Source of the DNA: an uncultured Flavobacteriaceae bacterium
GTDB lineage: Bacteria > Bacteroidota > Bacteroidia > Flavobacteriales > Flavobacteriaceae
Assembly: GCA_913031655.1 (NCBI GenBank)
Contig: CAJWFY010000089.1
Span: forward strand, 1 to 6,212
Reading direction: 5' to 3'
Length of the DNA stretch: 6,212 nucleotides
The notes under the pieces are model-generated. The model was not told the DNA's origin. It saw only the letters and a list, made by a program, of their open reading frames with translations, and did no database searches. This document shows, one piece after another, positions 1-6,033 of this stretch. The first letter of the stretch is position 1, and each line of letters starts with the position of its first letter. A program made the translations under genes and the position numbers.

Positions 1-955
1 TTATTGTAGCGTTCGTTAAAGCTTCTGTAGAAGTTACAGGAACTGCACCAGGCATGTTAGCAACACTATAATGTAAAACATCATCAATTATGTAAGTGGG
101 GTTTTCATGTGTAGTAGGGTGGGTGGTTTCAAAACATCCTCCTTGATCAACAGCAACATCTACTAAAACAGTACCTGGCTGTAAATCTTTAAGCATAGCT
201 TTTGTTATTAAATTAGGAGCTTTAGCTCCAGGAATTAATACTGCTCCAATAATAAGGTGAGCATTCTTTATAGCCTGTGATATATTATAAAGACTAGAAA
301 ACTGAGTATTAACATTACTTGGCATAGTATCATCTAGATACCTTAATCTATCTAGGCTAATATCAAATATTGTAACATTAGCTCCTAAACCAGCAGCCAT
401 TTTAGCAGCTTGACTTCCAACTACTCCGCCCCCTAAAACAATAACATTAGCAGGCTTTACACCAGGAACTCCTCCTAATAAAATTCCATAGCCGTTTTGA
501 GGTTTTTCTAAATATTTTGCACCTTGTTGTGTTGCCATTCTACCAGCAACTTCAGACATTGGTGTTAATAGAGGAAGTGTTAAGTCTTTGTTTTGGACAG
601 TTTCATAAGCAATACAAATACTATTACTTAAAATCATAGCTTTAGTAAGTTCTTCTGAGGAAGCAAAATGGAAATATGTGTATATAATTTGATTTTCTTT
701 TATCAAACTATATTCTTTTTTTAAAGGCTCTTTAACCTTAACTATCATTTCAGAAATAGAATAAACATCTTCAATAGTATCACAAATTTTAGCACCTACT
801 GTTACATAATCAGAATCAGGATATCCACTACCTAATCCTGCACTTTTTTGAACGTAAACTTGATGACCTTTATTTATAAAAGAATTCACACCCGACGGAG
901 TCATTCCAACTCTGAATTCATTGTTTTTTATCTCTTTAGGGATACCTACTATCAT
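1..955 (-). CDS. ald: Alanine dehydrogenase, C-terminus cut off by window edge
   Basis: This enzyme catalyses the reversible NAD-dependent oxidative deamination of L-alanine to pyruvate and ammonia in the cytoplasm. The translation of 318 codons starts MIVGIPKEIKNNEFRVGMTP at an ATG (953-955) and runs off the left edge after STEALTNAT. Family members have about 370 residues, so roughly 50 are missing. The known active-site residues fall at exactly the usual family numbering: R15, K75 (in VKVKEP), H96 (YFHFAS) and D270 (VDVAVDQGG). The Rossmann motif LGGGVVG lies at 174-180, and D198 at the end of the following beta strand suits NAD over NADP. Family signatures GRMATQQGAKYLE (138-150) and NMPGAVPVTST (300-310) are present. 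It is the last minus-strand gene after the DUF2911/amidohydrolase pair, but the 78-bp gap carries a plausible promoter, so it is probably transcribed separately. The identification is firm. Confidence 0.96.
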   Translation of the reverse strand, partial: MIVGIPKEIKNNEFRVGMTPSGVNSFINKGHQVYVQKSAGLGSGYPDSDYVTVGAKICDTIEDVYSISEMIVKVKEPLKKEYSLIKENQIIYTYFHFASSEELTKAMILSNSICIAYETVQNKDLTLPLLTPMSEVAGRMATQQGAKYLEKPQNGYGILLGGVPGVKPANVIVLGGGVVGSQAAKMAAGLGANVTIFDISLDRLRYLDDTMPSNVNTQFSSLYNISQAIKNAHLIIGAVLIPGAKAPNLITKAMLKDLQPGTVLVDVAVDQGGCFETTHPTTHENPTYIIDDVLHYSVANMPGAVPVTSTEALTNATI

Positions 956-977
956 TGCTTAGTATTAATAATTAATG

Positions 978-1009
978 CATAGTTAATTACAATTATTTAA
1001 TTTACAAAA
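978..1009 (-). promoter_or_regulatory. Candidate Bacteroidota-type promoter for ald
   Basis: On the minus strand the 78-bp gap before ald contains TTTTG (1005-1009), then exactly 19 bases, then TAACTATG (978-985). Bacteroidota primary-sigma promoters have TTTG near -33 and TAnnTTTG near -7. Here the -33 box matches and the -7 box has one mismatch (A for T). Transcription would start near 973, leaving a leader of about 18 nt before the ATG at 955. In DNA this AT-rich such matches occur by chance, so the call rests mainly on spacing and position. Confidence 0.4.
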
Positions 1010-1033
1010 TACTTTATATATCAAAGTGTTAAA

Positions 1034-2212
1034 TTATTCAAATAAACTAATATCGATACTAGGGAAAAGTTTTGAAGCATTCTTATAATATAACTTCTTA
1101 AGTACTTCGTCGGGGAGGTTTAGACCATACATTTTCCAAAGACCATGTCTTTTTCTGTAATAGTCAAAATATTCATCTTTTGATTCAAGAACTCTAAAAT
1201 AAACATCAAATTCAGATTTTTTATATGTGTCTTTTCCAAACATAATTCTGTCTTGGTAATCAATAAAAAATTGTCTTGCTCTTCTTGGTTGTCTTCCAAG
1301 CTCTCCGATAACAGCTCCAATTTCAGTATAAACATTTGGCAAACTATCTAAGTGCTTTTCTAATTCATCAAGATTATTAGCCATCCATCCCATATGTGCA
1401 TTAATAAATATAGTATTAGGATGATTTTTAAACATATTAGACTGCTCTTTCATAACAGTGTTAAACGAAGGGTATTTTTCTGATGGTCTAAAACTACCTG
1501 GCTTTTGTCTTGCATGTAACCACCTTTCATTGAACTTATCAATTGGATCAAAGAAAGGGGAGGGCTCTCCAGAATGAATTAAGACAGGAATATTTAATTC
1601 GCCACAAGTATTCCATATTGGAGATAACCTTGGATCATCAACTTTAACTCTGTTGCCTTTGGAATCTTTTAGGTTTAACCCTAAATTTTTATAAATTTTT
1701 AATCCGATAGCACCTTGTTTAACAGCATCTTTTAATATATCTACAGACGATTGGGCAAAATCTTCATCATCAATTTTATTTAAATTTAGATTGACAAATA
1801 GTCCAAACCTGTTAGGAAAATTCTCTTTAACATTATCTAATGATTTTGAAAGATTTAAATCCATTAAAGATTGATTACCAGAGAAAGTCGCAAAACCTGA
1901 ACCGCTTAAGTTTATCATGTAACCCATATTCAGACTGTCCATTTCTTCAACAAGACCAGACAAATCAGATAATGGCATATTCCACTGATGACTATGAACA
2001 TCAACAAATGGATATTTGGATTTTTTTATTGGATTTTCCTCTACAATTAATGATGATACAGGTGAATAAACCTCAATATCCATTAAATTGTTTTTCTTCT
2101 GGACTTTATCTATTACAAAATAAGATACACCACTAACTATTAGAATAAGTAATAAAATAAAAAATAAAAATAAAGTAGTTTTTAAGAAATTTTTAAATGA
2201 AAACAACTTCAT
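1034..2212 (-). CDS. Membrane-anchored amidohydrolase (amidohydrolase family 2-like)
   Basis: The 392-residue protein has a hydrophobic segment at about 11-34 after a lysine-containing N-terminus. There is no clear cleavage site, so it is probably anchored in the inner membrane with the enzyme domain outside. The TIM-barrel hydrolase motifs appear in order: H73-x-H75 in FVDVHSHQW after strand 1, a possible bridging lysine K172 in GAIGLKIYKN, H213 in PVLIHSGEP, H273 in FINAHMGW, and D328 in MFGKDTY. The last motif is more usually G-T-D or G-S-D. The C-terminal YYKNASKLF matches the family's closing helix. These residues imply a metal-dependent hydrolase or decarboxylase, but the substrate cannot be read from the sequence. 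The ATG at 2212 lies one base after the stop of the DUF2911 gene (TAA-A-ATG), with no Shine-Dalgarno site, so translation is probably coupled. I see no convincing terminator after it. Confidence 0.85.
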   Translation of the reverse strand: MKLFSFKNFLKTTLFLFFILLLILIVSGVSYFVIDKVQKKNNLMDIEVYSPVSSLIVEENPIKKSKYPFVDVHSHQWNMPLSDLSGLVEEMDSLNMGYMINLSGSGFATFSGNQSLMDLNLSKSLDNVKENFPNRFGLFVNLNLNKIDDEDFAQSSVDILKDAVKQGAIGLKIYKNLGLNLKDSKGNRVKVDDPRLSPIWNTCGELNIPVLIHSGEPSPFFDPIDKFNERWLHARQKPGSFRPSEKYPSFNTVMKEQSNMFKNHPNTIFINAHMGWMANNLDELEKHLDSLPNVYTEIGAVIGELGRQPRRARQFFIDYQDRIMFGKDTYKKSEFDVYFRVLESKDEYFDYYRKRHGLWKMYGLNLPDEVLKKLYYKNASKLFPSIDISLFE

Positions 2213-2213
2213 T

Positions 2214-2753
2214 TTACTTAAAAGGCATTAGTACTTGTGATAAGTCCCACCTTAACCTTATTGAAGACCCTATAGAGTCAGTCACAAAGTCTATTGTTAA
2301 TTGTTCTATAGATTCATCTAAAGAAGTTACAGGAACGTTAAAAGTAAATATATCATCTGAAGCATCTGGTTGATATATTCCAAAAAAACCGTTGTCAGAG
2401 TTGATTGCAACTTCCCAAGAGTTTAATCCTGGTGTTGTATAAAGTGAGTATTCACCAGCGGCTAATATGTTATCATTTAAATTTAAATCAGAACTAGTTT
2501 TTATTATTGTATGTCTGTTAGCTCCGGTTCTCCAGTACTGATTATACGGAACTAAAGCTCCATCTGACTCTTCTCCAAAGATTAGTCTATCTTTTTTATA
2601 TGGGCGACTGTAAGTTATAGTTATATCTTTTCCGTTTTCTACAAAACTAGATGTGTCTAAAGGACTTGCTTGTGGAGTTAATGTTAAATACAAATAACCA
2701 CCAACAACAATTATTAAAATTGAAGAGATAGAGTAGACTAGGATTTTTTTCAT
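2214..2753 (-). CDS. DUF2911 family protein with N-terminal membrane anchor
   Basis: The 179-residue protein begins MKK followed by a hydrophobic segment at about 4-25, so it is a signal anchor or uncleaved signal peptide and the rest lies outside the cytoplasm. The mature part carries the DUF2911 hallmarks: ITYSRPYKKDRLIFG (45-60), LVPYNQYWRTGANRHT (67-82) and AGEYSLYTTPG (99-109). A tryptophan follows at 113 (NSWEVAINSDNG), and the protein closes with a beta-strand-rich tail ending RLRWDLSQVLMPFK. The family is widespread in Bacteroidota and has no established biochemical function. It is probably a small secreted beta-sandwich protein. It is the first gene of a pair with the amidohydrolase, one base apart, so a shared role such as substrate binding or assisting the enzyme is a reasonable inference but not shown. 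The 64-bp region upstream has no promoter I would defend. The length is normal for the family. Confidence 0.88.
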   Translation of the reverse strand: MKKILVYSISSILIIVVGGYLYLTLTPQASPLDTSSFVENGKDITITYSRPYKKDRLIFGEESDGALVPYNQYWRTGANRHTIIKTSSDLNLNDNILAAGEYSLYTTPGLNSWEVAINSDNGFFGIYQPDASDDIFTFNVPVTSLDESIEQLTIDFVTDSIGSSIRLRWDLSQVLMPFK

Positions 2754-2791
2754 AATTAATATGTTTTAGTTATTAAATAATTCGATTTAAC

Positions 2792-2821
2792 ATAATATAA
2801 ATTATAGTTCAATTATATTAT
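2792..2821. repeat. Perfect 9-bp A/T inverted repeat overlapping the cold-shock gene stop
   Basis: ATAATATAA (2792-2800) and TTATATTAT (2813-2821) are perfect reverse complements separated by 12 bases. The right arm covers the stop codon of the cold-shock-domain gene (TAA, 2818-2820 on minus). The hairpin could mark the 3' end of that transcript, but it has no GC pairs and no U-tract after it on the minus strand, so a standard intrinsic terminator is doubtful. All-A/T repeats of this length can arise by chance in such DNA. Confidence 0.3.
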
Positions 2822-3264
2822 TTCTTCTTAACCTTCACAGCATTCATTCCTTTAGCTCCTTTCATTATATCAAACTCAACTTTATCACCCTCTGTAATTT
2901 CATCAATACATTCACTAATATGAACAAAATATTTTTCTTGACTTTCTGGGTCAATTATAAAACCAAAACCCTTTGAATGATCAAAGAAGTTTACTTTACC
3001 AATAAAACCATCCGTCTTAACATCTTCACGTTTCGGAACTCCTAAAACGATACTACTTGCTAAAATTTTCTTTTTTTCTGAGGGATCTGGCTTAGTATCT
3101 GTAAAATTCCCGTTGTAATCAACATAAACAAACTCGTTTGTGACAAGATCTCCACTTTCTTTAGCTTCTTTACGAGCTAACATTTTCTTCAATTTATCCT
3201 CACGTTTCTTTTTACGCTTTTTTTCCTTTTCTAGTTTATTAAATGTTTGTTGTGATTTAGCCAT
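2818..3264 (-). CDS. Cold-shock-domain protein with lysine-rich N-terminal extension
   Basis: The 148-residue cytoplasmic protein is presumed to bind single-stranded nucleic acid. Residues 1-35 (MAKSQQTFNKLEKEKKRKKK and on) are dense in lysine, arginine and glutamate and probably form a charged helix. Residues 36-84 form a linker containing VYVDYNGNFTDTKPDP. The cold-shock domain covers about 86-148 (GFIGKVNFFDHSKGFGFIID onward), with RNP1 KGFGFI at 98-103 and RNP2 YFVHIS at 112-117, where aromatic side chains stack on bases. The usual CspA-type protein has only about 70 residues, so half of this one is extension. This long form is common in Flavobacteriia and the N-terminal MAKSQQTF is characteristic. 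It is transcribed alone, divergent from the channel gene 66 bp away and followed by a 64-bp gap before the DUF2911 gene. The start is the ATG at 3264, and no Shine-Dalgarno site is seen. The extension may raise RNA affinity or bind ribosomes, which is inference. Confidence 0.9.
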   Translation of the reverse strand: MAKSQQTFNKLEKEKKRKKKREDKLKKMLARKEAKESGDLVTNEFVYVDYNGNFTDTKPDPSEKKKILASSIVLGVPKREDVKTDGFIGKVNFFDHSKGFGFIIDPESQEKYFVHISECIDEITEGDKVEFDIMKGAKGMNAVKVKKK

Positions 3265-3310
3265 ATATATTATTATATTTTTAGAATGGTAAAAATACTT
3301 ATTTTATTAA

Positions 3311-3318
3311 TATGTTTG
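3311..3318 (+). promoter_or_regulatory. Candidate -7 promoter element for the channel gene
   Basis: TATGTTTG in the 66-bp divergent spacer matches the Bacteroidota -7 consensus TAnnTTTG exactly. There is no good TTTG at the -33 position; TGGT at 3287-3290 is the nearest candidate. A start of transcription near 3323 would leave only about 8 nt before the ATG at 3331, so the mRNA would be almost leaderless. The evidence is modest. Confidence 0.3.
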
Positions 3319-3330
3319 TAGATATTGATC

Positions 3331-4596
3331 ATGAATAATAAATTCAAAGTAAATAATGTAATTATGTTGCTGATATGCTTTATATCTACAACGTGCTTTA
3401 CTTACAGTCAAATTAGCGATTCTATATCAGAAAAAGACTCTATTTCAACCCAAAAAACATTCCCTCTAAAATATTACAAGAATTTTGGTCCTCCATATTA
3501 TCCGGAAATAAAACTTACAGAAGAAGATTCATTAAGCTGGCCGATAGTCTTCGATCTTTCAGTTAATTTTAAAGACATAAAAGATTTAGATGTCAATAAT
3601 AATTTTTTTACTGGAAAGTTTGGTTTCAATACTTATTCTAAATATGGTTTTGAATATATAACTGCGGAAGGCGAAGATCTTTCATATATATTTAGGCACA
3701 CTGATTGGGTTGCAGCTATTCTTAATGAAAATGAAGAAAGGTTAATAGGTGAACTAATTGAATCGGATAGAAGTGGTCTTTATAAATACTACTCATCAGC
3801 CTTAAATGGAGAACCCGACTCTGTTGAAGATAATGTCTCAAATGCACAATCTTTATATGAAGGAAAGTTCTCTAGAACTTATTTATATATTGAAAATGAA
3901 TTTGACCACAAATGGGATCTTGGTAGTTATCCATTTGATACTCAAAAATTAATATTTGAATTTAATACATTATTAGATACATCACTTGTGACTATCGTTC
4001 CAAGTAAAAAATTCGTTAGTACTTTTGAATCTAACATGAAAAACCTAACTGCAGGTTATAAAATCACTGATGTTACATACAGAAATACTTATAAGTCAAA
4101 TCCAAGTGAAATACTTCAAATTACACCTAATTTTAAAAGACCTGAAATAACCCAAACTTTATTAGTAGAATTAAATGTAGAAAGAGAAGGAACTGTTTTG
4201 TTTTTTAAAATTTTTACAGGTGGAATCCTTTCATTTTTTATATCCTGTATGGTATTTCTTATTCCTTTAAAAGAATTAGAGTCAAGAATTAACTTAGGGG
4301 TTGGTGGAATTTTTGGGGCAATTGGAAGCAGTGCATTTGTATACGATATTCTTCCTGTTGTTAATGTTTTTACAAAGGCAGATGCTGTAAATAATTTAAT
4401 CATAGTAATGGTAGTTTTCAATATTCTTGTTCTTCTTTTACAACAAATGACATTCCAAAGGGTTAATATTGAAGGGAAGTACATGTACGAATCTAAGGAG
4501 GTTAAGTATTTTAAAAGACTTCAAAGCAGTAATTATTCATTTTTCTTTTCAATAGCTATATTTTCAACTGTACTAATAGGTATTATAATATGGTAA
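3331..4596 (+). CDS. Predicted pentameric ligand-gated ion channel (Cys-loop receptor superfamily)
   Basis: The ATG at 3331 gives 421 residues; a TTG six bases upstream also opens the frame but is less likely. Residues 1-26 look like a signal peptide, with cleavage plausible before Q27. The extracellular beta-sandwich spans about 70-285. It includes the strand pattern VNFKDIKDLDVNNNFFTGKF (78-97) and the superfamily signature WDLGSYPFDTQKL (195-207), which matches the conserved P-F-D-x-Q core; the two loop cysteines are absent, as in other bacterial members. Four membrane helices follow: M1 about 287-312, M2 about 319-342, M3 about 349-371 and M4 about 402-421. M2 aligns without gaps to Cys-loop receptors, with R319 as 0', D339 as 20' and P342 as 23', and E317 at -2' as in GLIC. 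M2 is rich in glycine (4', 6', 7', 10', 13'). The conserved M1 proline is replaced by the T296-G-G sequence. Ligand and ion selectivity cannot be read. It appears to be a single-gene unit, convergent with the prohibitin-like gene. Confidence 0.82.
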   Translation: MNNKFKVNNVIMLLICFISTTCFTYSQISDSISEKDSISTQKTFPLKYYKNFGPPYYPEIKLTEEDSLSWPIVFDLSVNFKDIKDLDVNNNFFTGKFGFNTYSKYGFEYITAEGEDLSYIFRHTDWVAAILNENEERLIGELIESDRSGLYKYYSSALNGEPDSVEDNVSNAQSLYEGKFSRTYLYIENEFDHKWDLGSYPFDTQKLIFEFNTLLDTSLVTIVPSKKFVSTFESNMKNLTAGYKITDVTYRNTYKSNPSEILQITPNFKRPEITQTLLVELNVEREGTVLFFKIFTGGILSFFISCMVFLIPLKELESRINLGVGGIFGAIGSSAFVYDILPVVNVFTKADAVNNLIIVMVVFNILVLLLQQMTFQRVNIEGKYMYESKEVKYFKRLQSSNYSFFFSIAIFSTVLIGIIIW

Positions 4597-4614
4597 GTTA
4601 TTTGAGTTAGAGAA

Positions 4615-4630
4615 ATCTTATAATTAAGAT
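4615..4630 (+). terminator. Weak hairpin after the channel gene, possible terminator
   Basis: ATCTTA (4615-4620) and TAAGAT (4625-4630) form a six-pair stem with a TAAT loop, starting 18 bases after the channel stop codon. It is followed by a T-rich but interrupted run (4631-4648). The stem is short with only one G-C pair, so it would be an inefficient terminator on its own. Confidence 0.3.
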
Positions 4631-4735
4631 CTTATATTATTTATTTTCAAGTTTCAAAACACCCTTAATCCACTACTTAGTTTAAATCCTTTTTTGCAAA
4701 TCAGAATTAAGTAATAAAATAACATATCTGCTCCT

Positions 4736-4997
4736 TTATTTAGAACCAAACCATTGTTCTAGTCTTTTGGATTCCATAATTAATCTTATCGTCTCCACTC
4801 CTACTTTTTTAACTATTTTCATTAAACTCAAACCATCTGAAAAGTCAATTTTTAAAATTGTTTTTTGAAAATTTTATCTAATAATTTATATTAGAAGATG
4901 CTTTGAATTGATCCTTATTATTATCAATATTAACACCATACTTTTTAATAAAATTATCAAATCTTCGTTCAATCTTCCTGAACTTTAAATAACAATT
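4736..4997 (-). pseudogene. Possible remnant of a decayed gene in two frames
   Basis: Two minus-strand open stretches lie end to end in different frames. The first (4997 to 4878, 39 codons, no start codon) reads like a charged protein segment with FRKIERRFDNFIKKYG and ends in TAG. The second (4873 to 4736, 45 codons) includes DFSDGLSLMKIVKKVGVETI and ends QWFGSK before TAA; its only ATG would give 28 residues. A frameshift between them could join them into one broken gene with about 85 recognisable codons. I do not recognise the family. In DNA this AT-rich, open runs of 40-45 codons are expected a few times by chance in six frames, so this is a suggestion only. Confidence 0.2.
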
Positions 4998-5026
4998 TTA
5001 ATAGTCTGCATCATAAATTTTTTAAT

Positions 5027-5058
5027 AAAAAAAAACTCGCTTAAACTAACAAATGAGT
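5027..5058 (-). terminator. Second (distal) intrinsic terminator of the prohibitin-like operon
   Basis: On the minus strand, ACTCATTT pairs with AAGCGAGT (arms 5051-5058 and 5035-5042 on plus) around an 8-nt loop, and T9 follows (A-run at 5027-5035). The stem has four good outer pairs, then one A-C mismatch and one U-G wobble, so it is weaker than the proximal copy. It is a diverged tandem duplicate of the hairpin beside it and would act as a backup. Confidence 0.65.
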
Positions 5059-5090
5059 AAAAAAAAACCCATTTGAATTAACAAACGGGT
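5027..5090. repeat. Tandem duplication of a 32-bp terminator unit
   Basis: Two abutting 32-bp units, 5027-5058 and 5059-5090, each consist of eight A followed by a 24-base hairpin core on the plus strand. The cores align without gaps and match at 17 of 24 positions. All seven differences are transitions. One pair of changes (core positions 3 and 22) is compensatory: T-A in one copy, C-G in the other. Confidence 0.75.
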
Positions 5091-5092
5091 TT
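5059..5092 (-). terminator. Proximal intrinsic terminator of the prohibitin-like operon
   Basis: Read on the minus strand, AAACCCGTTTG (5082-5092) pairs with CAAATGGGTTT (5065-5075) over 11 positions with one G-U wobble and a six-base loop, followed directly by a run of nine T (A-run at 5059-5067). This is a strong rho-independent terminator about 105 bases after the prohibitin-like stop codon. On the plus strand the same stem has an A-C mismatch and only a short T-run after it, so it is mainly a leftward terminator. Confidence 0.88.
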
Positions 5093-5156
5093 ATATAATA
5101 ATAAAACAATATCATCACATCACAAGTTTGTGTATATATAAATGACGATGTATGTT

Positions 5157-5171
5157 ATGAGTAAAACTCAT
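5157..5171. repeat. Small perfect inverted repeat in the 3' UTR of the prohibitin-like gene
   Basis: ATGAGT (5157-5162) and ACTCAT (5166-5171) form a six-pair stem with a three-base loop, 24 bases past the prohibitin-like stop codon. No U-tract follows on the minus strand, so it is not a terminator by itself. It could stabilise the mRNA 3' end, or be a chance palindrome. Confidence 0.35.
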
Positions 5172-5195
5172 GTTAAGTTGCAAGTTTATATAATA

Positions 5196-6014
5196 TTATT
5201 GATTTCCTAAAATTATTGGTAAACCATCTTTTGAACTTCCTATAACGATTACTTTAGTGTTAGGAGATGCAGCTAATTTTGTTGTAGCCTCTATTCCTTT
5301 ATCTTTTAAAATATTAGTTGTTAAAGATGAGTTTAATATTCTGTTCGCATCTGCTTTACCTTTAGCATCAATTCTAACTTTTTCTGCTTCTTTTCTAGCA
5401 GATTCAAGTTTAAATTCATATTCAAGAGACATTTGTTCTTGACTAAGCTTTCTTTCAATTGCTTGCTTAATAGTTGTAGGAAGAGTTACATCTCTAACTA
5501 GAACAGCGTTAATCTGAACAAATTGATCCTGAACTCCTTCTTTAAGTTCCTCGTATATTTCGTCTTGAATAGCATCTCTTTTAGTAGAGTATAACTGTTC
5601 TGGAGTGTATCTTCCAACAACACTTCTTGCTACTGCTCTAATCGATGGTACAAGAACTATATCTAAATAATTAGTTCCTTTAGTTTGGTGAAGTAAACCT
5701 AACTTGTTTGCTTGAGGTTGATACAATACAGAAACATCTAATGAAATTTCCAAACCGTTTGAAGACAATACCTGCATTTGACTTTCAAAAACTTCCTGTT
5801 GTTTTACATTGTATACATACACTTTATTCCAAGGAAGAATGAAGTTAAGACCTTCTCCCATCGGTTCTTGATCTGTAACAACACCTCCACCAAGAGTTTT
5901 AAATAATACTCCCGCTTCACCATAACCAATATTTACTACTGATTTCATAACACCAATAAACATTAGCATTATTATTATTACAAGAGGCAATCCAATTTTG
6001 TTTAATTTATCCAT
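5196..6014 (-). CDS. Prohibitin-family (SPFH/PHB domain) membrane protein
   Basis: The 272-residue protein has one N-terminal membrane helix (about 8-23). The SPFH/Band 7 domain covers about 29-185 and begins NIGYGEAGVLFKTLGGGVV. It contains GEGLNFILPW (53-62), the strand SLDVSVLYQP (91-100), and LVPSIRAVARSVVGRYTPEQ (121-140), a stretch strongly typical of prohibitins. A helical, charged region at about 186-230 (QEQMSLEYEFKLESARKEAE and on) is the coiled-coil part. The tail ends KVIVIGSSKDGLPIILGNQ. Prohibitin-type proteins form large ring assemblies on membranes and often sit with membrane proteases or organise lipid domains; which applies here is unknown. It lies 19 bp downstream of a FabG-like gene and is followed by strong leftward terminators, so it is probably the last gene of that operon. 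The ATG at 6014 follows an A-rich run with no Shine-Dalgarno site. No HflK-like partner is visible in the window. Confidence 0.92.
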   Translation of the reverse strand: MDKLNKIGLPLVIIIMLMFIGVMKSVVNIGYGEAGVLFKTLGGGVVTDQEPMGEGLNFILPWNKVYVYNVKQQEVFESQMQVLSSNGLEISLDVSVLYQPQANKLGLLHQTKGTNYLDIVLVPSIRAVARSVVGRYTPEQLYSTKRDAIQDEIYEELKEGVQDQFVQINAVLVRDVTLPTTIKQAIERKLSQEQMSLEYEFKLESARKEAEKVRIDAKGKADANRILNSSLTTNILKDKGIEATTKLAASPNTKVIVIGSSKDGLPIILGNQ

Positions 6015-6033
6015 TTTTTTAATATTTAATTAT

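Larger units (their letters stand above)
4597..5026. other. Long AT-rich spacer without a confident gene
   Basis: This 430-bp stretch between the convergent channel and prohibitin-like genes has no open frame that I would call a gene. It holds a weak hairpin just after the channel stop, a 23-codon minus-strand frame (4654-4725) and two adjoining minus-strand open stretches in different frames (4736-4873 and 4878-4997). I see no tRNA, riboswitch or insertion-sequence ends. The region is probably a decayed or purely structural spacer. Confidence 0.6.

Noticed and set aside
1840..2136. 98-codon open frame on the plus strand.
   Set aside because: It lies wholly antisense to the amidohydrolase, which has clear catalytic motifs, and its translation has no recognisable domain.
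3325..3330. TTG start two codons upstream of the channel ATG.
   Set aside because: The ATG at 3331 is the more usual start and gives a normal signal peptide (MNNKFK then a hydrophobic run). The extra two residues add nothing.
3347..3408. Lipoprotein signal at C22 of the channel protein.
   Set aside because: The residues before the cysteine (I-S-T-T) do not fit a lipobox, and a standard signal peptidase site near S26 is more plausible.
4116..4484. 122-codon open frame on the minus strand.
   Set aside because: It is antisense to the membrane helices of the channel protein. The frame is open because the sense strand is rich in hydrophobic codons.
5121..5132. Palindrome CACAAGTTTGTG as a possible operator.
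   Set aside because: It sits in the 3' untranslated region of the prohibitin-like gene with no promoter nearby, so an operator role is not supported.
5115..5171. An 18-codon minus-strand frame with four histidines, just before the terminators, resembling a histidine leader peptide.
   Set aside because: No histidine gene lies downstream on that strand, the histidines are not consecutive, and there is no alternative antiterminator structure. It is most likely chance.
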